The notes beneath the pieces were generated by a model that searched no databases, was not told where the DNA came from, and saw nothing but the letters and a program-made list of their open reading frames with translations. A stretch of 5,829 bases of DNA from Candidatus Gerdarchaeota archaeon (GTDB lineage Archaea; Asgardarchaeota; Heimdallarchaeia; JABLTI01): assembly GCA_016839405.1 (NCBI GenBank), contig JAEOUJ010000215.1, positions 1 to 5,829 of the forward strand. The letters run 5' to 3'. Positions 1 to 5,249 of this stretch are shown here, piece after piece. Every line of letters starts with the position of its first letter. Within the stretch, counting starts at the first letter, position 1. The translations under genes and the position numbers were made by a program.

Positions 1-1
1 A

Positions 2-1084
2 ATTGGCAACAAACTTGAATTAACTAGGTATTATTTATGGTTTGGTACTTATTGCGCTGCAAAATATGAATACAATCAAGCACTCGAGTTATATCAAAAA
101 GGCATTGATTTAGCATTAGAAAATGAATTTAATCAACCACTACCTGTTATTTACCTTTACAAAGGAAGAATTCATCAAAGACTACTTGAACTTGATACAG
201 CACTTGATTTATTTACTAAATCATTGGAGTTTCCAACATCAATTTCTTGGCAAATATATCCAACCGCATCTATTGGCATTATATATCATACGAAGGGAGA
301 ATTAAATCTTGCATTAGATTATTACAAGAAATCCTTGAAAAAGTGTCGAGAAATAGATGAAAAAAGACTTCGAAGTAGTTTGCTTTTATACATAATTCAG
401 TTGTTCTTAGAACTAAATGATATAGAAAAAGCACAAGAATATCTCAATGAATTAAACGAATTTAACAATACAATTCATAGTGTTGATGTAAATGAAGATT
501 TTGTAATAGCAAGTGCTTTAGTATTAAAAGCAAGCAATCAAATTCGAGATTTAGGTAAAGCTGCGGATTTGCTAGAAGAATTACTTAAACAAGATAGTAC
601 TAGAAATCTACTTTTTATATCTTTAAATTTAATAGCTATTAATTTAAAAGAGCTTCAGTTATCCCCTAATGAAGCCAATCTTGATAAAGTAAATAAACAA
701 ATAAGGAATCTTCAAGAAATGGCTGAAAGACAACGATATATTTATTTACAAATTGAAATTTTCCAATTAAAATCACAACTTGCATTAATTGAATTAAAAG
801 CAGAAAAAGCACTAGAATATCTTATGACTGCTAAAACATTAGCTAGTGAAAAGGGTTCAATATTACAAGAAGAAAACATTATACAGGAGATAGACCAACT
901 TAATAAACAACTAGATATGTGGAAGCAACTTCAAGCTAAAAACTCACCATTAACAGAAACTATTAAACAAATCCCTTTTGATAAAACAATAAATCGTATA
1001 TCTAAAGAAGCAATTGTTGAAGAACGCGATGAGAAAACAGGTAAAATTATTGAGTATCGCAAACTCTTTGCTTTGAAGCTTTAA
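2..1084 (+). CDS. Tetratricopeptide-repeat protein, 5'-truncated by the window edge
   Basis: The frame is open from base 2 to the TAA at 1082-1084, giving 360 residues with the N-terminus missing. A TTG at 224 is in frame, but coding continues well upstream of it, so it is internal. Residues about 8-115 read as consecutive TPR helix pairs: an aromatic/small core (LWFGTYCAAKYEYNQALELY), then VIYLYKGRIHQRLLELDTAL and IGIIYHTKGELNLALDYYKK. More degenerate helical repeats follow to about residue 300. TPR arrays are protein-protein interaction scaffolds; no enzymatic domain is visible, so a cytoplasmic adaptor or regulator role is inferred. The last 45 or so residues leave the repeat pattern and end in a charged tail, EYRKLFALKL, after a possible beta turn (EERDEKTGKIIEY). 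The partner is unknown, and an N-terminal effector domain could lie outside the window. The next gene is convergent. Confidence 0.85.
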   Translation: MGNKLELTRYYLWFGTYCAAKYEYNQALELYQKGIDLALENEFNQPLPVIYLYKGRIHQRLLELDTALDLFTKSLEFPTSISWQIYPTASIGIIYHTKGELNLALDYYKKSLKKCREIDEKRLRSSLLLYIIQLFLELNDIEKAQEYLNELNEFNNTIHSVDVNEDFVIASALVLKASNQIRDLGKAADLLEELLKQDSTRNLLFISLNLIAINLKELQLSPNEANLDKVNKQIRNLQEMAERQRYIYLQIEIFQLKSQLALIELKAEKALEYLMTAKTLASEKGSILQEENIIQEIDQLNKQLDMWKQLQAKNSPLTETIKQIPFDKTINRISKEAIVEERDEKTGKIIEYRKLFALKL

Positions 1085-1126
1085 TTTCTAATGAAAATAT
1101 AAGTAGGAAATGAAAAGCAAAGCTTC
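1066..1126. terminator. Long inverted repeats at the convergent TPR / membrane-protein junction
   Basis: CTTTGCTTT (1066-1074) is the exact reverse complement of AAAGCAAAG (1114-1122). The adjoining GAAGCTTT (1075-1082) is the exact reverse complement of AAAGCTTC (1119-1126). The two pairings share bases and exclude each other. The repeat overlaps the TPR stop codon and faces the end of the convergent membrane-protein gene. The loop is long (36-39 nt) and no strong T-run follows, so a transcription-end or RNA-stability role is only a guess. Confidence 0.25.
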
Positions 1127-1162
1127 TCATTGTAAATAATCTAATTTCAAGAATCACATGAT

Positions 1163-1660
1163 TTATCTATAGGAAGTTTCATTTGGATACTCTTGATAAG
1201 CATCTGCTTTTGATCTATTAGGATTATTAATTGCACCACCAATGAGTCCTGTAATAATACTTGCAACTCCTAATATTGCTGAAACAATTAATGAAATTAG
1301 TATTCCAATAGCAATAAATATTCCAATTAATTCTTCGAGTCCTGAACCATCATATAATCCAAGTGTAGCTAGTTCTACTATGACAGTAAAAAGAGCTCCG
1401 CCAGTTAAAACTGTAAGAAGAACAATAACTATTGAATTTAATATGAAAGCTATTACTGCAGTTAGAAATCCTGCTAAAGCACCTCTACCTGGGCCTTGAG
1501 CTATAATCCCTGCAATAAAACCTCCAACAAGCCAACCTGCAGGTGAGATATATGTAAACCAAGGTTGAAAATTACTACCTAACCAAAAGAAAAGTACGAG
1601 TAATCCAACACCAATAACCGCTCCTGCAAGAGCACCAAGAAATGTTCTACCTTTACTCAT
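1163..1660 (-). CDS. Small polytopic membrane protein, DUF5518-like
   Basis: This 165-residue protein is mostly hydrophobic and glycine/alanine-rich. Likely membrane segments are residues about 8-28, 40-56, 60-86 (perhaps running on to 102) and 110-143. The N-terminus (MSKGR) is basic and the polar tail (NNPNRSKADAYQEYPNETSYR region) has no further membrane segment. The pattern GWLVGGFIAGIIAQGPGRGA, glycine-rich helices around a short PGRGA loop, resembles the archaeal DUF5518 family, whose function is unknown. Family assignment is from pattern memory. There are no transporter or enzyme motifs. The ATG at 1658-1660 lacks a good Shine-Dalgarno site. The gene is convergent with the TPR gene and divergent from the ferredoxin gene, so it is probably monocistronic. 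A forward frame at 1242-1499 is its shadow. Confidence 0.8.
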   Translation of the reverse strand: MSKGRTFLGALAGAVIGVGLLVLFFWLGSNFQPWFTYISPAGWLVGGFIAGIIAQGPGRGALAGFLTAVIAFILNSIVIVLLTVLTGGALFTVIVELATLGLYDGSGLEELIGIFIAIGILISLIVSAILGVASIITGLIGGAINNPNRSKADAYQEYPNETSYR

Positions 1661-1705
1661 TATTAGTCAACCATTTTGTTATACAACAAGAAATTGGGAT
1701 GTTCT

Positions 1706-1715
1706 GTTAATAAAA
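1706..1715 (-). promoter_or_regulatory. Candidate TATA box for the membrane-protein gene
   Basis: On the minus strand this reads TTTTATTAAC, preceded by purine-containing GAAATG. It lies about 46-55 bases before the ATG at 1660. An archaeal start site about 25 bases downstream would leave a leader of roughly 25 nt. The AT-rich background makes such matches common, so this is tentative. Confidence 0.25.
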
Positions 1716-1780
1716 CATTTCTCAATCTGCAAAAATTTAATCTAATCATTATTGTTTTTTACTAAGAAAAATTTTTCAAA

Positions 1781-1788
1781 TATAATAT
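1781..1788 (+). promoter_or_regulatory. Candidate TATA box for the ferredoxin gene
   Basis: TATAATAT follows CAAA, which could serve as part of a BRE, in the 227-bp divergent spacer 1661-1887. Start-site spacing of about 25 bases would give a leader of about 75 nt, long for an archaeon but compatible with the AAGGT Shine-Dalgarno-like site at 1876-1880, 7 nt before the ATG. The rest of the spacer is AT-rich with no convincing gene; a 10-codon frame at 1831-1863 has no ribosome binding site. Confidence 0.3.
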
Positions 1789-1887
1789 TTAGTTTTAAGT
1801 ATGGGATAGCAATCGATTTTCTCATAACATATGAATTCAATAAAAAAGAAAATTAAATTATGAAACACTCAATTTAAGGTAATAAAA

Positions 1888-2991
1888 ATGGCAGAAGATG
1901 TATATAGGCGATTACAACAGCATTTTGATGGATTTTATTTAAGATTTCCGCCAACAGAATCAGGTGTTGAAATTCGTTTATTAAAAAAATTATTTACACC
2001 CGAAGAAGCAGAAATTGCTTCAGTAATAAAATGTGGACATGGTGCTTCTATAAAGGATTTTGAATCTATTGAATTGATTTTTGAGAAAGTAAAACATTTA
2101 GGTTATTCAATTAAAGAAGTAGAAAAACACCTTGATAAAATGGCTAAAAATGGAGCAATTATGGGTACTAAAAGAGATGGTTTAAATGTATATGCAAATG
2201 CAGTTCTTGTTGTTGGAATATATGAATTTCAAGTAAACAAATTAACTAAGGATTTTCTTGATGACTTTTATCAATATTTAAGTGAAGCATGGGGACCAGC
2301 TAATAGTAAAATACAAACTGAACAAATGCGGACAATACCTGTTGGTGTAACAATTAAACGAGAAAATCCTATTGCTAAATATGATGATATTAGAATTTTT
2401 TTTGAAAATGCTAAAGGACCATTTTCTATAATAAACTGTGTTTGTCGTCAATCTAAGGATCTTTATGATAAGCCATGTCAAATGACTGATCGTCGAGAAG
2501 TATGTATGGGTGTTGGTGATTTTGCACAAGTATATAATGATAGTGGATGGGGAAGAGAGATTAAGAAAGAAGAAGCACTTGAATATTTGAAACAAAATGA
2601 ACAAGAAGGATTAATTTTCCAAACAAGTAATTCCCAGGATTTTAATTTTGTTTGTAGTTGTTGTCACTGTTGTTGTGGAGGAATTACTAATTTGAAGAGA
2701 ATTCCTAATCCAGCGGATTACACCTCTAGTAATTATTTAGCAGTAATTGATGAAGATTTATGCACTGGTTGTGAAAATTGTATTGATAGATGTCAGATGA
2801 ATGCTATTACTCTTGAAAATGAAATTTCTGTAATAAATCAAGTGAGATGTATAGGATGTGGTAATTGTATTCTTGATTGTCCTTCAGACGCTATTTCCTT
2901 ATTAAGTAAAGAAGAACTCAAGGTTCCTCCAATAACATTTGATGAAACTTATAAGAGAATTGCAGATGAAAGAAAAAACAACATAAATTGA
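1888..2991 (+). CDS. Winged-helix-like multi-cysteine protein with C-terminal 2[4Fe-4S] ferredoxin domain
   Basis: This is a 367-residue cytoplasmic iron-sulfur protein. Residues about 30-105 look like a winged-helix fold (LLKKLFTPEEAEIASV, then EVEKHLDKMAKNGAIM and a short DGLNVYAN wing), followed by VVGIYEFQ. A cysteine module follows: CVC at 184-186, C197, C206, then CSCCHCCC at 256-263. The end is a classical ferredoxin with C292, C295, C298, C302 and C321, C324, C327, C331, enough for two [4Fe-4S] clusters. The first cluster has Gln after its fourth cysteine where Pro is usual. This architecture (HTH-like head, CxC..C..C, CxCCxCCC, ferredoxin) recurs in anaerobe iron-sulfur proteins of unproven function. 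Electron transfer to or from a partner, possibly with redox sensing, is inferred. The ATG at 1888 follows AAGGT by 7 nt. The nitrilase gene starts 50 bp after the stop, so an operon is likely. Confidence 0.9.
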   Translation: MAEDVYRRLQQHFDGFYLRFPPTESGVEIRLLKKLFTPEEAEIASVIKCGHGASIKDFESIELIFEKVKHLGYSIKEVEKHLDKMAKNGAIMGTKRDGLNVYANAVLVVGIYEFQVNKLTKDFLDDFYQYLSEAWGPANSKIQTEQMRTIPVGVTIKRENPIAKYDDIRIFFENAKGPFSIINCVCRQSKDLYDKPCQMTDRREVCMGVGDFAQVYNDSGWGREIKKEEALEYLKQNEQEGLIFQTSNSQDFNFVCSCCHCCCGGITNLKRIPNPADYTSSNYLAVIDEDLCTGCENCIDRCQMNAITLENEISVINQVRCIGCGNCILDCPSDAISLLSKEELKVPPITFDETYKRIADERKNNIN

Positions 2992-3030
2992 ATTAAATAT
3001 CAATTAATTAGGCAATTATTGAAAATTATG

Positions 3031-3065
3031 AAGGAATATAAATGAAAGAAAAGGAATCAATAATG
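3031..3065 (+). promoter_or_regulatory. Two tandem ribosome binding site / start pairs for the nitrilase
   Basis: AAGGA at 3031-3035 precedes ATG 3042 by 6 nt, and a second AAGGA at 3051-3055 precedes the in-frame ATG 3063 by 7 nt. The starts are seven codons apart. The extra N-terminal residues (MKEKESI) lie outside the recognisable nitrilase fold, so the sequence alone does not decide between them. Confidence 0.5.
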
Positions 3066-4052
3066 CATACAAGAAAAAAATCTATTAATTTAACTATTGC
3101 AGTCATTCAAATAGAATTAGAACTGGGGAATATAAAAAGGAATTTTGATCATACACTTCCACTAATAGAACAAGCTATCAAAAAAGGAGCACAATTAATT
3201 GTTTTACCAGAATTATTTTCGTCAGGTTATTTTATAAATAAGGAAATATGGGATTTCGCTGAGAATACAAAAGGACCAACTGCTAGATATTTAGAAAATA
3301 TTTCAAAGAAATATAGCATCTATATAGGAGCAGGATTTGTTGAAACAGATGGTAAAAATATTTATGATTCTTTTATGATGACAAATCCAAATGGTAAAAT
3401 TATTGGCATTGTAAGAAAAAATAAAGCAGAAGCATATGTTTTCAAACGTAAGAAAGCCAATCATATAATACAAACACCATTTGGTAAAATTGGTGTTGGA
3501 ATATGTGCTGATAGCCAATTTTTCAATTTTCTAAAACAAATGCATAATGAATCAGTTGATATATTATTGATGCCACATGCTGCTCCATTACCTAAACAAA
3601 TTTCTAAATTGATAAAAGAAAAGGATTATTATCAAATGCATCAAAAATTAAAAGAGCTACCTATTTTTTACTCAAAAGCATTGGGAATTCCCACTATTTT
3701 TGTAAATCCTATCAGTATTTTAAAAAAAGTTCCCGGAATAATTGGGAAATTAATAAAACATGATCTATTTATTATAAAAGGTTATTCAAGAATTATTGAT
3801 TCAGATGGTAAAATTAAGGGAGAACTTCAAGAAAATGAAGGGATATTAGTTAACACTGTGATTTTACAACCTGAGAGAAAAAAATACATTAAACCAAAAA
3901 ATTATCATGGATGGATTACACCAGGTTCGTTTTTATTTAGAAAAATTATAATGCCTTTAGATATTTTATTTGGCAAAATTTTTTATAGATTAAATTGTAG
4001 AAGGAAAAATTTAGCTAGAAAAAAATTTTTTGAATTCCAAAAACCACAATAG
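3042..4052 (+). CDS. Carbon-nitrogen hydrolase (nitrilase superfamily amidohydrolase)
   Basis: This protein of 336 residues is predicted to hydrolyse a carbon-nitrogen bond (amide, nitrile or carbamoyl); its substrate cannot be read from the sequence. The nitrilase fold begins at about residue 15 with NLTIAVIQIELELGN. The catalytic triad appears intact: E57 in VLPELF, K126 in VRKNKAE, C155 in GVGICADSQF. E130 matches the auxiliary glutamate often seen between the catalytic Lys and Cys. DILLMPHAAPLP (173-184) resembles a nitrilase-like subgroup rather than biotinidase or NAD-synthetase amidase domains. The basic, hydrophobic tail after residue 290 (GWITPGSFLFRKIIMPLDIL, then RRKNLARKK) goes beyond the usual core and might bind membrane or aid oligomerisation. 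The start at 3042 has AAGGA 6 nt upstream; an in-frame ATG at 3063 has its own AAGGA 7 nt upstream, so the true start could be seven codons later. It is probably co-transcribed with the ferredoxin gene. Confidence 0.9.
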   Translation: MKEKESIMHTRKKSINLTIAVIQIELELGNIKRNFDHTLPLIEQAIKKGAQLIVLPELFSSGYFINKEIWDFAENTKGPTARYLENISKKYSIYIGAGFVETDGKNIYDSFMMTNPNGKIIGIVRKNKAEAYVFKRKKANHIIQTPFGKIGVGICADSQFFNFLKQMHNESVDILLMPHAAPLPKQISKLIKEKDYYQMHQKLKELPIFYSKALGIPTIFVNPISILKKVPGIIGKLIKHDLFIIKGYSRIIDSDGKIKGELQENEGILVNTVILQPERKKYIKPKNYHGWITPGSFLFRKIIMPLDILFGKIFYRLNCRRKNLARKKFFEFQKPQ

Positions 4053-4067
4053 ATATTTCAGAACCCT

Positions 4068-4094
4068 TTATCTACTATAAGTATAGATAATTTT
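4068..4094. terminator. Hairpin with T-run between convergent nitrilase and bicupin genes
   Basis: TTATCTA (4068-4074) and TAGATAA (4084-4090) form a perfect 7-bp stem that can extend by two more pairs past a bulged C, with a TAAG loop. Four T residues follow at 4091-4094 on the plus strand. It sits in the 45-bp gap between the nitrilase stop (4050-4052) and the bicupin stop (4098-4100), the right place for a shared transcription end. The stem is AT-rich and so weak. Confidence 0.5.
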
Positions 4095-4097
4095 CAA

Positions 4098-4886
4098 TTA
4101 TACTAGATTTATAACTACTTTATCATCTCGAGTTAATGGTGCTCTTAAAACCATGCCTTCATAGGGGTATTTCCGTTGATTAATGATATGTGGTACTCCA
4201 GTTCCTATTCTCAATAAATGCCCTTCTGGAACTAAGACTTTTTCTTTATTAACTTGAAATTCTTGTCTACCTCTAAACGTGATATACCATTCTTCGCTAG
4301 TTTTATGAAAGTGGAAGTCATTATAATTTTCAAGAGAAAAATCCTCTTTTTCATTCTCGAAAACCATATATGCAAGACTGAATTCTTCAACAAGATATTT
4401 AGCAATTCCAAAACCAAAAATCCAATCATTCTGAAATTCTTTCTGAGTGAAATCTGCTATGAATCCCAATTTGGCATCTAATTCTTTATTATCAATAAAA
4501 TATGGTTTTTTGCTTGTTTCATCTTGAGTTAGCTCTCGAATATTTACTTTCTTATCTGTAATGCAAGGAATTTTTAGCCCAAAATGCTGGATAGCACCCT
4601 TGCCACCAACAACAGCATGTGGAACTCTTGGTTGAACTAGTAGTAAATTTCTTTCTTTCAATTTAACATAAGAATCACCAACTAGTAACCACAATTTTCC
4701 ATGCATTACTAAATAAAGTTCTTGTGAATTTGTATGATAGTGAAAAGCAGGATCAGACCATGGATCAAGAAAATCCGTACGACCTAACTGAATTAATGTA
4801 GAACAAAATTCATCTTGATGGTTAGGACTAAGAAGCCATCCTCCTTTGTTTAACAAATTATATAAATGATATTTTCCCTCAAGCAT
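4098..4886 (-). CDS. Bicupin (two-domain cupin metalloprotein)
   Basis: This 262-residue protein contains two cupin beta-barrels. The N-terminal cupin has HYHTNSQE (H49, H51, E56) and a later H90 in RVPHAVVGG. The C-terminal cupin has HFHKTSEE (H192, H194, E199) and H233 in GVPHIIN. Both therefore keep the full HxH(x4)E...H set that normally binds a divalent metal, whereas many bicupins have lost one site. Family knowledge allows a dioxygenase, isomerase, decarboxylase or small-ligand binding role; no specific activity can be assigned. The barrels are joined by a helical or irregular linker, about 105-165, including DAKLGFIADFTQKEF. There is no signal peptide, so it is probably cytoplasmic. 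The ATG at 4884-4886 has no clear Shine-Dalgarno site, and a TATA-like element about 40 bases upstream predicts a very short leader. It is divergent from the micro-peptide genes and convergent with the nitrilase. Confidence 0.88.
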   Translation of the reverse strand: MLEGKYHLYNLLNKGGWLLSPNHQDEFCSTLIQLGRTDFLDPWSDPAFHYHTNSQELYLVMHGKLWLLVGDSYVKLKERNLLLVQPRVPHAVVGGKGAIQHFGLKIPCITDKKVNIRELTQDETSKKPYFIDNKELDAKLGFIADFTQKEFQNDWIFGFGIAKYLVEEFSLAYMVFENEKEDFSLENYNDFHFHKTSEEWYITFRGRQEFQVNKEKVLVPEGHLLRIGTGVPHIINQRKYPYEGMVLRAPLTRDDKVVINLV

Positions 4887-4920
4887 TTTTATCTATCGTA
4901 GAATAAAAACATTAGATGGA

Positions 4921-4929
4921 TTATAAAAA
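4921..4929 (-). promoter_or_regulatory. Candidate TATA box of the bicupin gene
   Basis: On the minus strand this reads TTTTTATAA, centred about 40 bases before the ATG at 4886. Archaeal spacing of about 25-27 bases puts the start site near 4899, leaving a leader of about 12 nt. That agrees with the missing Shine-Dalgarno site and nearly leaderless translation. Confidence 0.45.
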
Positions 4930-4961
4930 TTGTTAAAATCTATGAAAAAATAATCTTTTTA

Positions 4962-4976
4962 GTCACATTTTGTGAC
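4962..4976. promoter_or_regulatory. Perfect dyad GTCACA-TTT-TGTGAC, candidate operator
   Basis: Two exact 6-base inverted half-sites are separated by three T residues in the divergent spacer between the bicupin and the first micro-peptide gene. It lies about 32 bases upstream of the bicupin TATA-like box and 44 bases before the TATA box at 5021. A dimeric transcription factor could bind here and act on both directions. It is GC-richer than its surroundings, which makes chance less likely. A small hairpin is possible, but no gene reads into it in either direction that would need a terminator. Confidence 0.5.
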
Positions 4977-4979
4977 CTC

Positions 4980-5001
4980 TTTTTGAGTCTTATTTTTGAG
5001 T
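4980..5001. repeat. Direct repeat TTTTTGAGT, two copies
   Basis: TTTTTGAGT occurs at 4980-4988 and again at 4993-5001, with a 13-base period. The pair lies between the dyad at 4962-4976 and the TATA box at 5021-5028, ending 19 bases before that box. This position suits a regulator or BRE-proximal activator site. The T-runs weaken the significance; the shared GAGT is the informative part. Confidence 0.35.
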
Positions 5002-5020
5002 TCTAAAAAAGTGAATCCGC

Positions 5021-5028
5021 TTTATATA
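5021..5028 (+). promoter_or_regulatory. Strong archaeal TATA box for the micro-peptide genes
   Basis: TTTATATA matches the archaeal TATA consensus and is preceded by the locally GC-rich GAATCCGC, where a BRE would lie. Transcription is expected near 5048-5052, giving a leader of about 25-30 nt that contains GGAG (5063-5066). No other gene follows closely, so this promoter is good evidence that the small frame at 5077 is real. Confidence 0.65.
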
Positions 5029-5062
5029 TGATGATGAGTTATGTTAGTCAAGAACTAAACTC

Positions 5063-5066
5063 GGAG
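5063..5066 (+). promoter_or_regulatory. GGAG ribosome binding site of micro-peptide gene 1
   Basis: GGAG is complementary to the 3' end of archaeal 16S rRNA (CCUCC) and lies 10 nt before the ATG at 5077. It sets the start of the 29-codon gene. Confidence 0.55.
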
Positions 5067-5076
5067 AAAAAGAAAA

Positions 5077-5166
5077 ATGACTGATAAAAAACAAGAAATC
5101 AAAAAATCGATTAGAAAGAATTACGAACAAACCAGAATTAAATTCGCTTTAATGACTGGTGCCTAA
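5077..5166 (+). CDS. Micro-peptide 1 (29 aa, basic, C-terminal KFALMTGA)
   Basis: This is a 29-codon ATG-to-TAA gene, supported by the TATA box at 5021-5028, GGAG at 5063-5066, and a paralogue 83 nt downstream. The product has a lysine-rich, charged N-terminal two-thirds (MTDKKQEIKKSIRKNYEQ) with net charge about +5, likely a helix. It then switches to a short, uncharged tail ending exactly at the stop: TRIKFALMTGA. Against micro-peptide 2, residues 2-29 align without gaps with 14 of 28 identities plus conservative pairs (R/K, I/L, F/Y, N/D). Some identical residues use different codons (ATC/ATA, AAA/AAG, ATT/ATC, GCT/GCA), which suggests selection on protein. I do not recognise the family. 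There is no signal peptide, membrane helix or cysteine. A leader-plus-core modified peptide, a nucleic-acid or ribosome-binding peptide, or a docking peptide are all possible, none shown. Confidence 0.65.
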   Translation: MTDKKQEIKKSIRKNYEQTRIKFALMTGA

Positions 5167-5170
5167 GGAA

Positions 5171-5210
5171 CTGGTCAGAAAGTCCCAAACGGAACTTATA
5201 GAGTGACCAG
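5171..5210 (+). repeat. 7-bp inverted repeat CTGGTCA...TGACCAG between the micro-genes
   Basis: CTGGTCA (5171-5177) and TGACCAG (5204-5210) are exact reverse complements with 26 bases between. ACTGGT also occurs at 5155-5160, inside the end of micro-gene 1, so CCAGT-type pairing has two possible upstream partners. The element begins four bases after the stop of micro-gene 1 and ends directly before an AT-rich TATA-like tract. It could be an mRNA structure separating the two genes, or an operator for an internal promoter. Confidence 0.4.
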
Positions 5211-5226
5211 ATATAATATAATATAA
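5211..5226 (+). promoter_or_regulatory. TATA-like tract before micro-peptide gene 2
   Basis: ATATAATATAATATAA contains several overlapping TATA-like octamers. Start-site spacing of about 25 bases would begin the transcript near 5236-5245, just at or inside the AGGTGA site of micro-gene 2. An internal promoter is therefore possible but would leave almost no leader; read-through from the first promoter is the alternative. Confidence 0.3.
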
Positions 5227-5234
5227 GCGAAAAA

Positions 5235-5241
5235 AAGGTGA
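5235..5241 (+). promoter_or_regulatory. AAGGTGA ribosome binding site deciding a TTG start
   Basis: AAGGTGA matches the GGAGGTGA ideal at five consecutive bases and ends 8 nt before TTG 5250. It overlaps an in-frame GTG at 5238-5240, which would lengthen the product by four residues (VKKK). Alignment with micro-peptide 1 favours TTG: the two then differ in length by a single residue. Confidence 0.5.
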
Positions 5242-5249
5242 AGAAAAAA

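Noticed and set aside
123..305. Alternative forward frame over the start of the TPR gene
   Set aside because: The frame starting at base 2 gives recognisable TPR repeats through the same bases.
1242..1499. Forward 85-codon frame inside the membrane-protein gene
   Set aside because: It is antisense to a clear hydrophobic membrane protein and its composition (many Ile, Pro, Ser, Thr) shows no domain.
1822..1834. Short dyad TCATA-ACA-TATGA in the divergent spacer
   Set aside because: The five-base, AT-rich half-sites are easily found by chance here.
1831..1863. 10-codon frame (MNSIKKKIKL) before the ferredoxin gene, a possible upstream ORF
   Set aside because: There is no ribosome binding site and no paralogue, and lysine/isoleucine frames this short are expected by chance in such AT-rich DNA.
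2278..2604. Reverse 108-codon frame inside the ferredoxin gene
   Set aside because: It lies wholly within the conserved cysteine-protein gene and its low-complexity Ile/Phe/Ser-rich product is a shadow.
3028..3045. Five-codon frame ATG-AAG-GAA-TAT-AAA-TGA overlapping the nitrilase start
   Set aside because: It could be translationally coupled, but its ATG has no ribosome binding site and its AAGGA serves as the nitrilase site instead.
5029..5084. C/D-box guide RNA suggested by ATGATGA (from 5029) and CTGA (5081-5084)
   Set aside because: No internal C'/D' boxes are visible at proper spacing and the ATGATGA directly follows a TATA box, which accounts for the region better.
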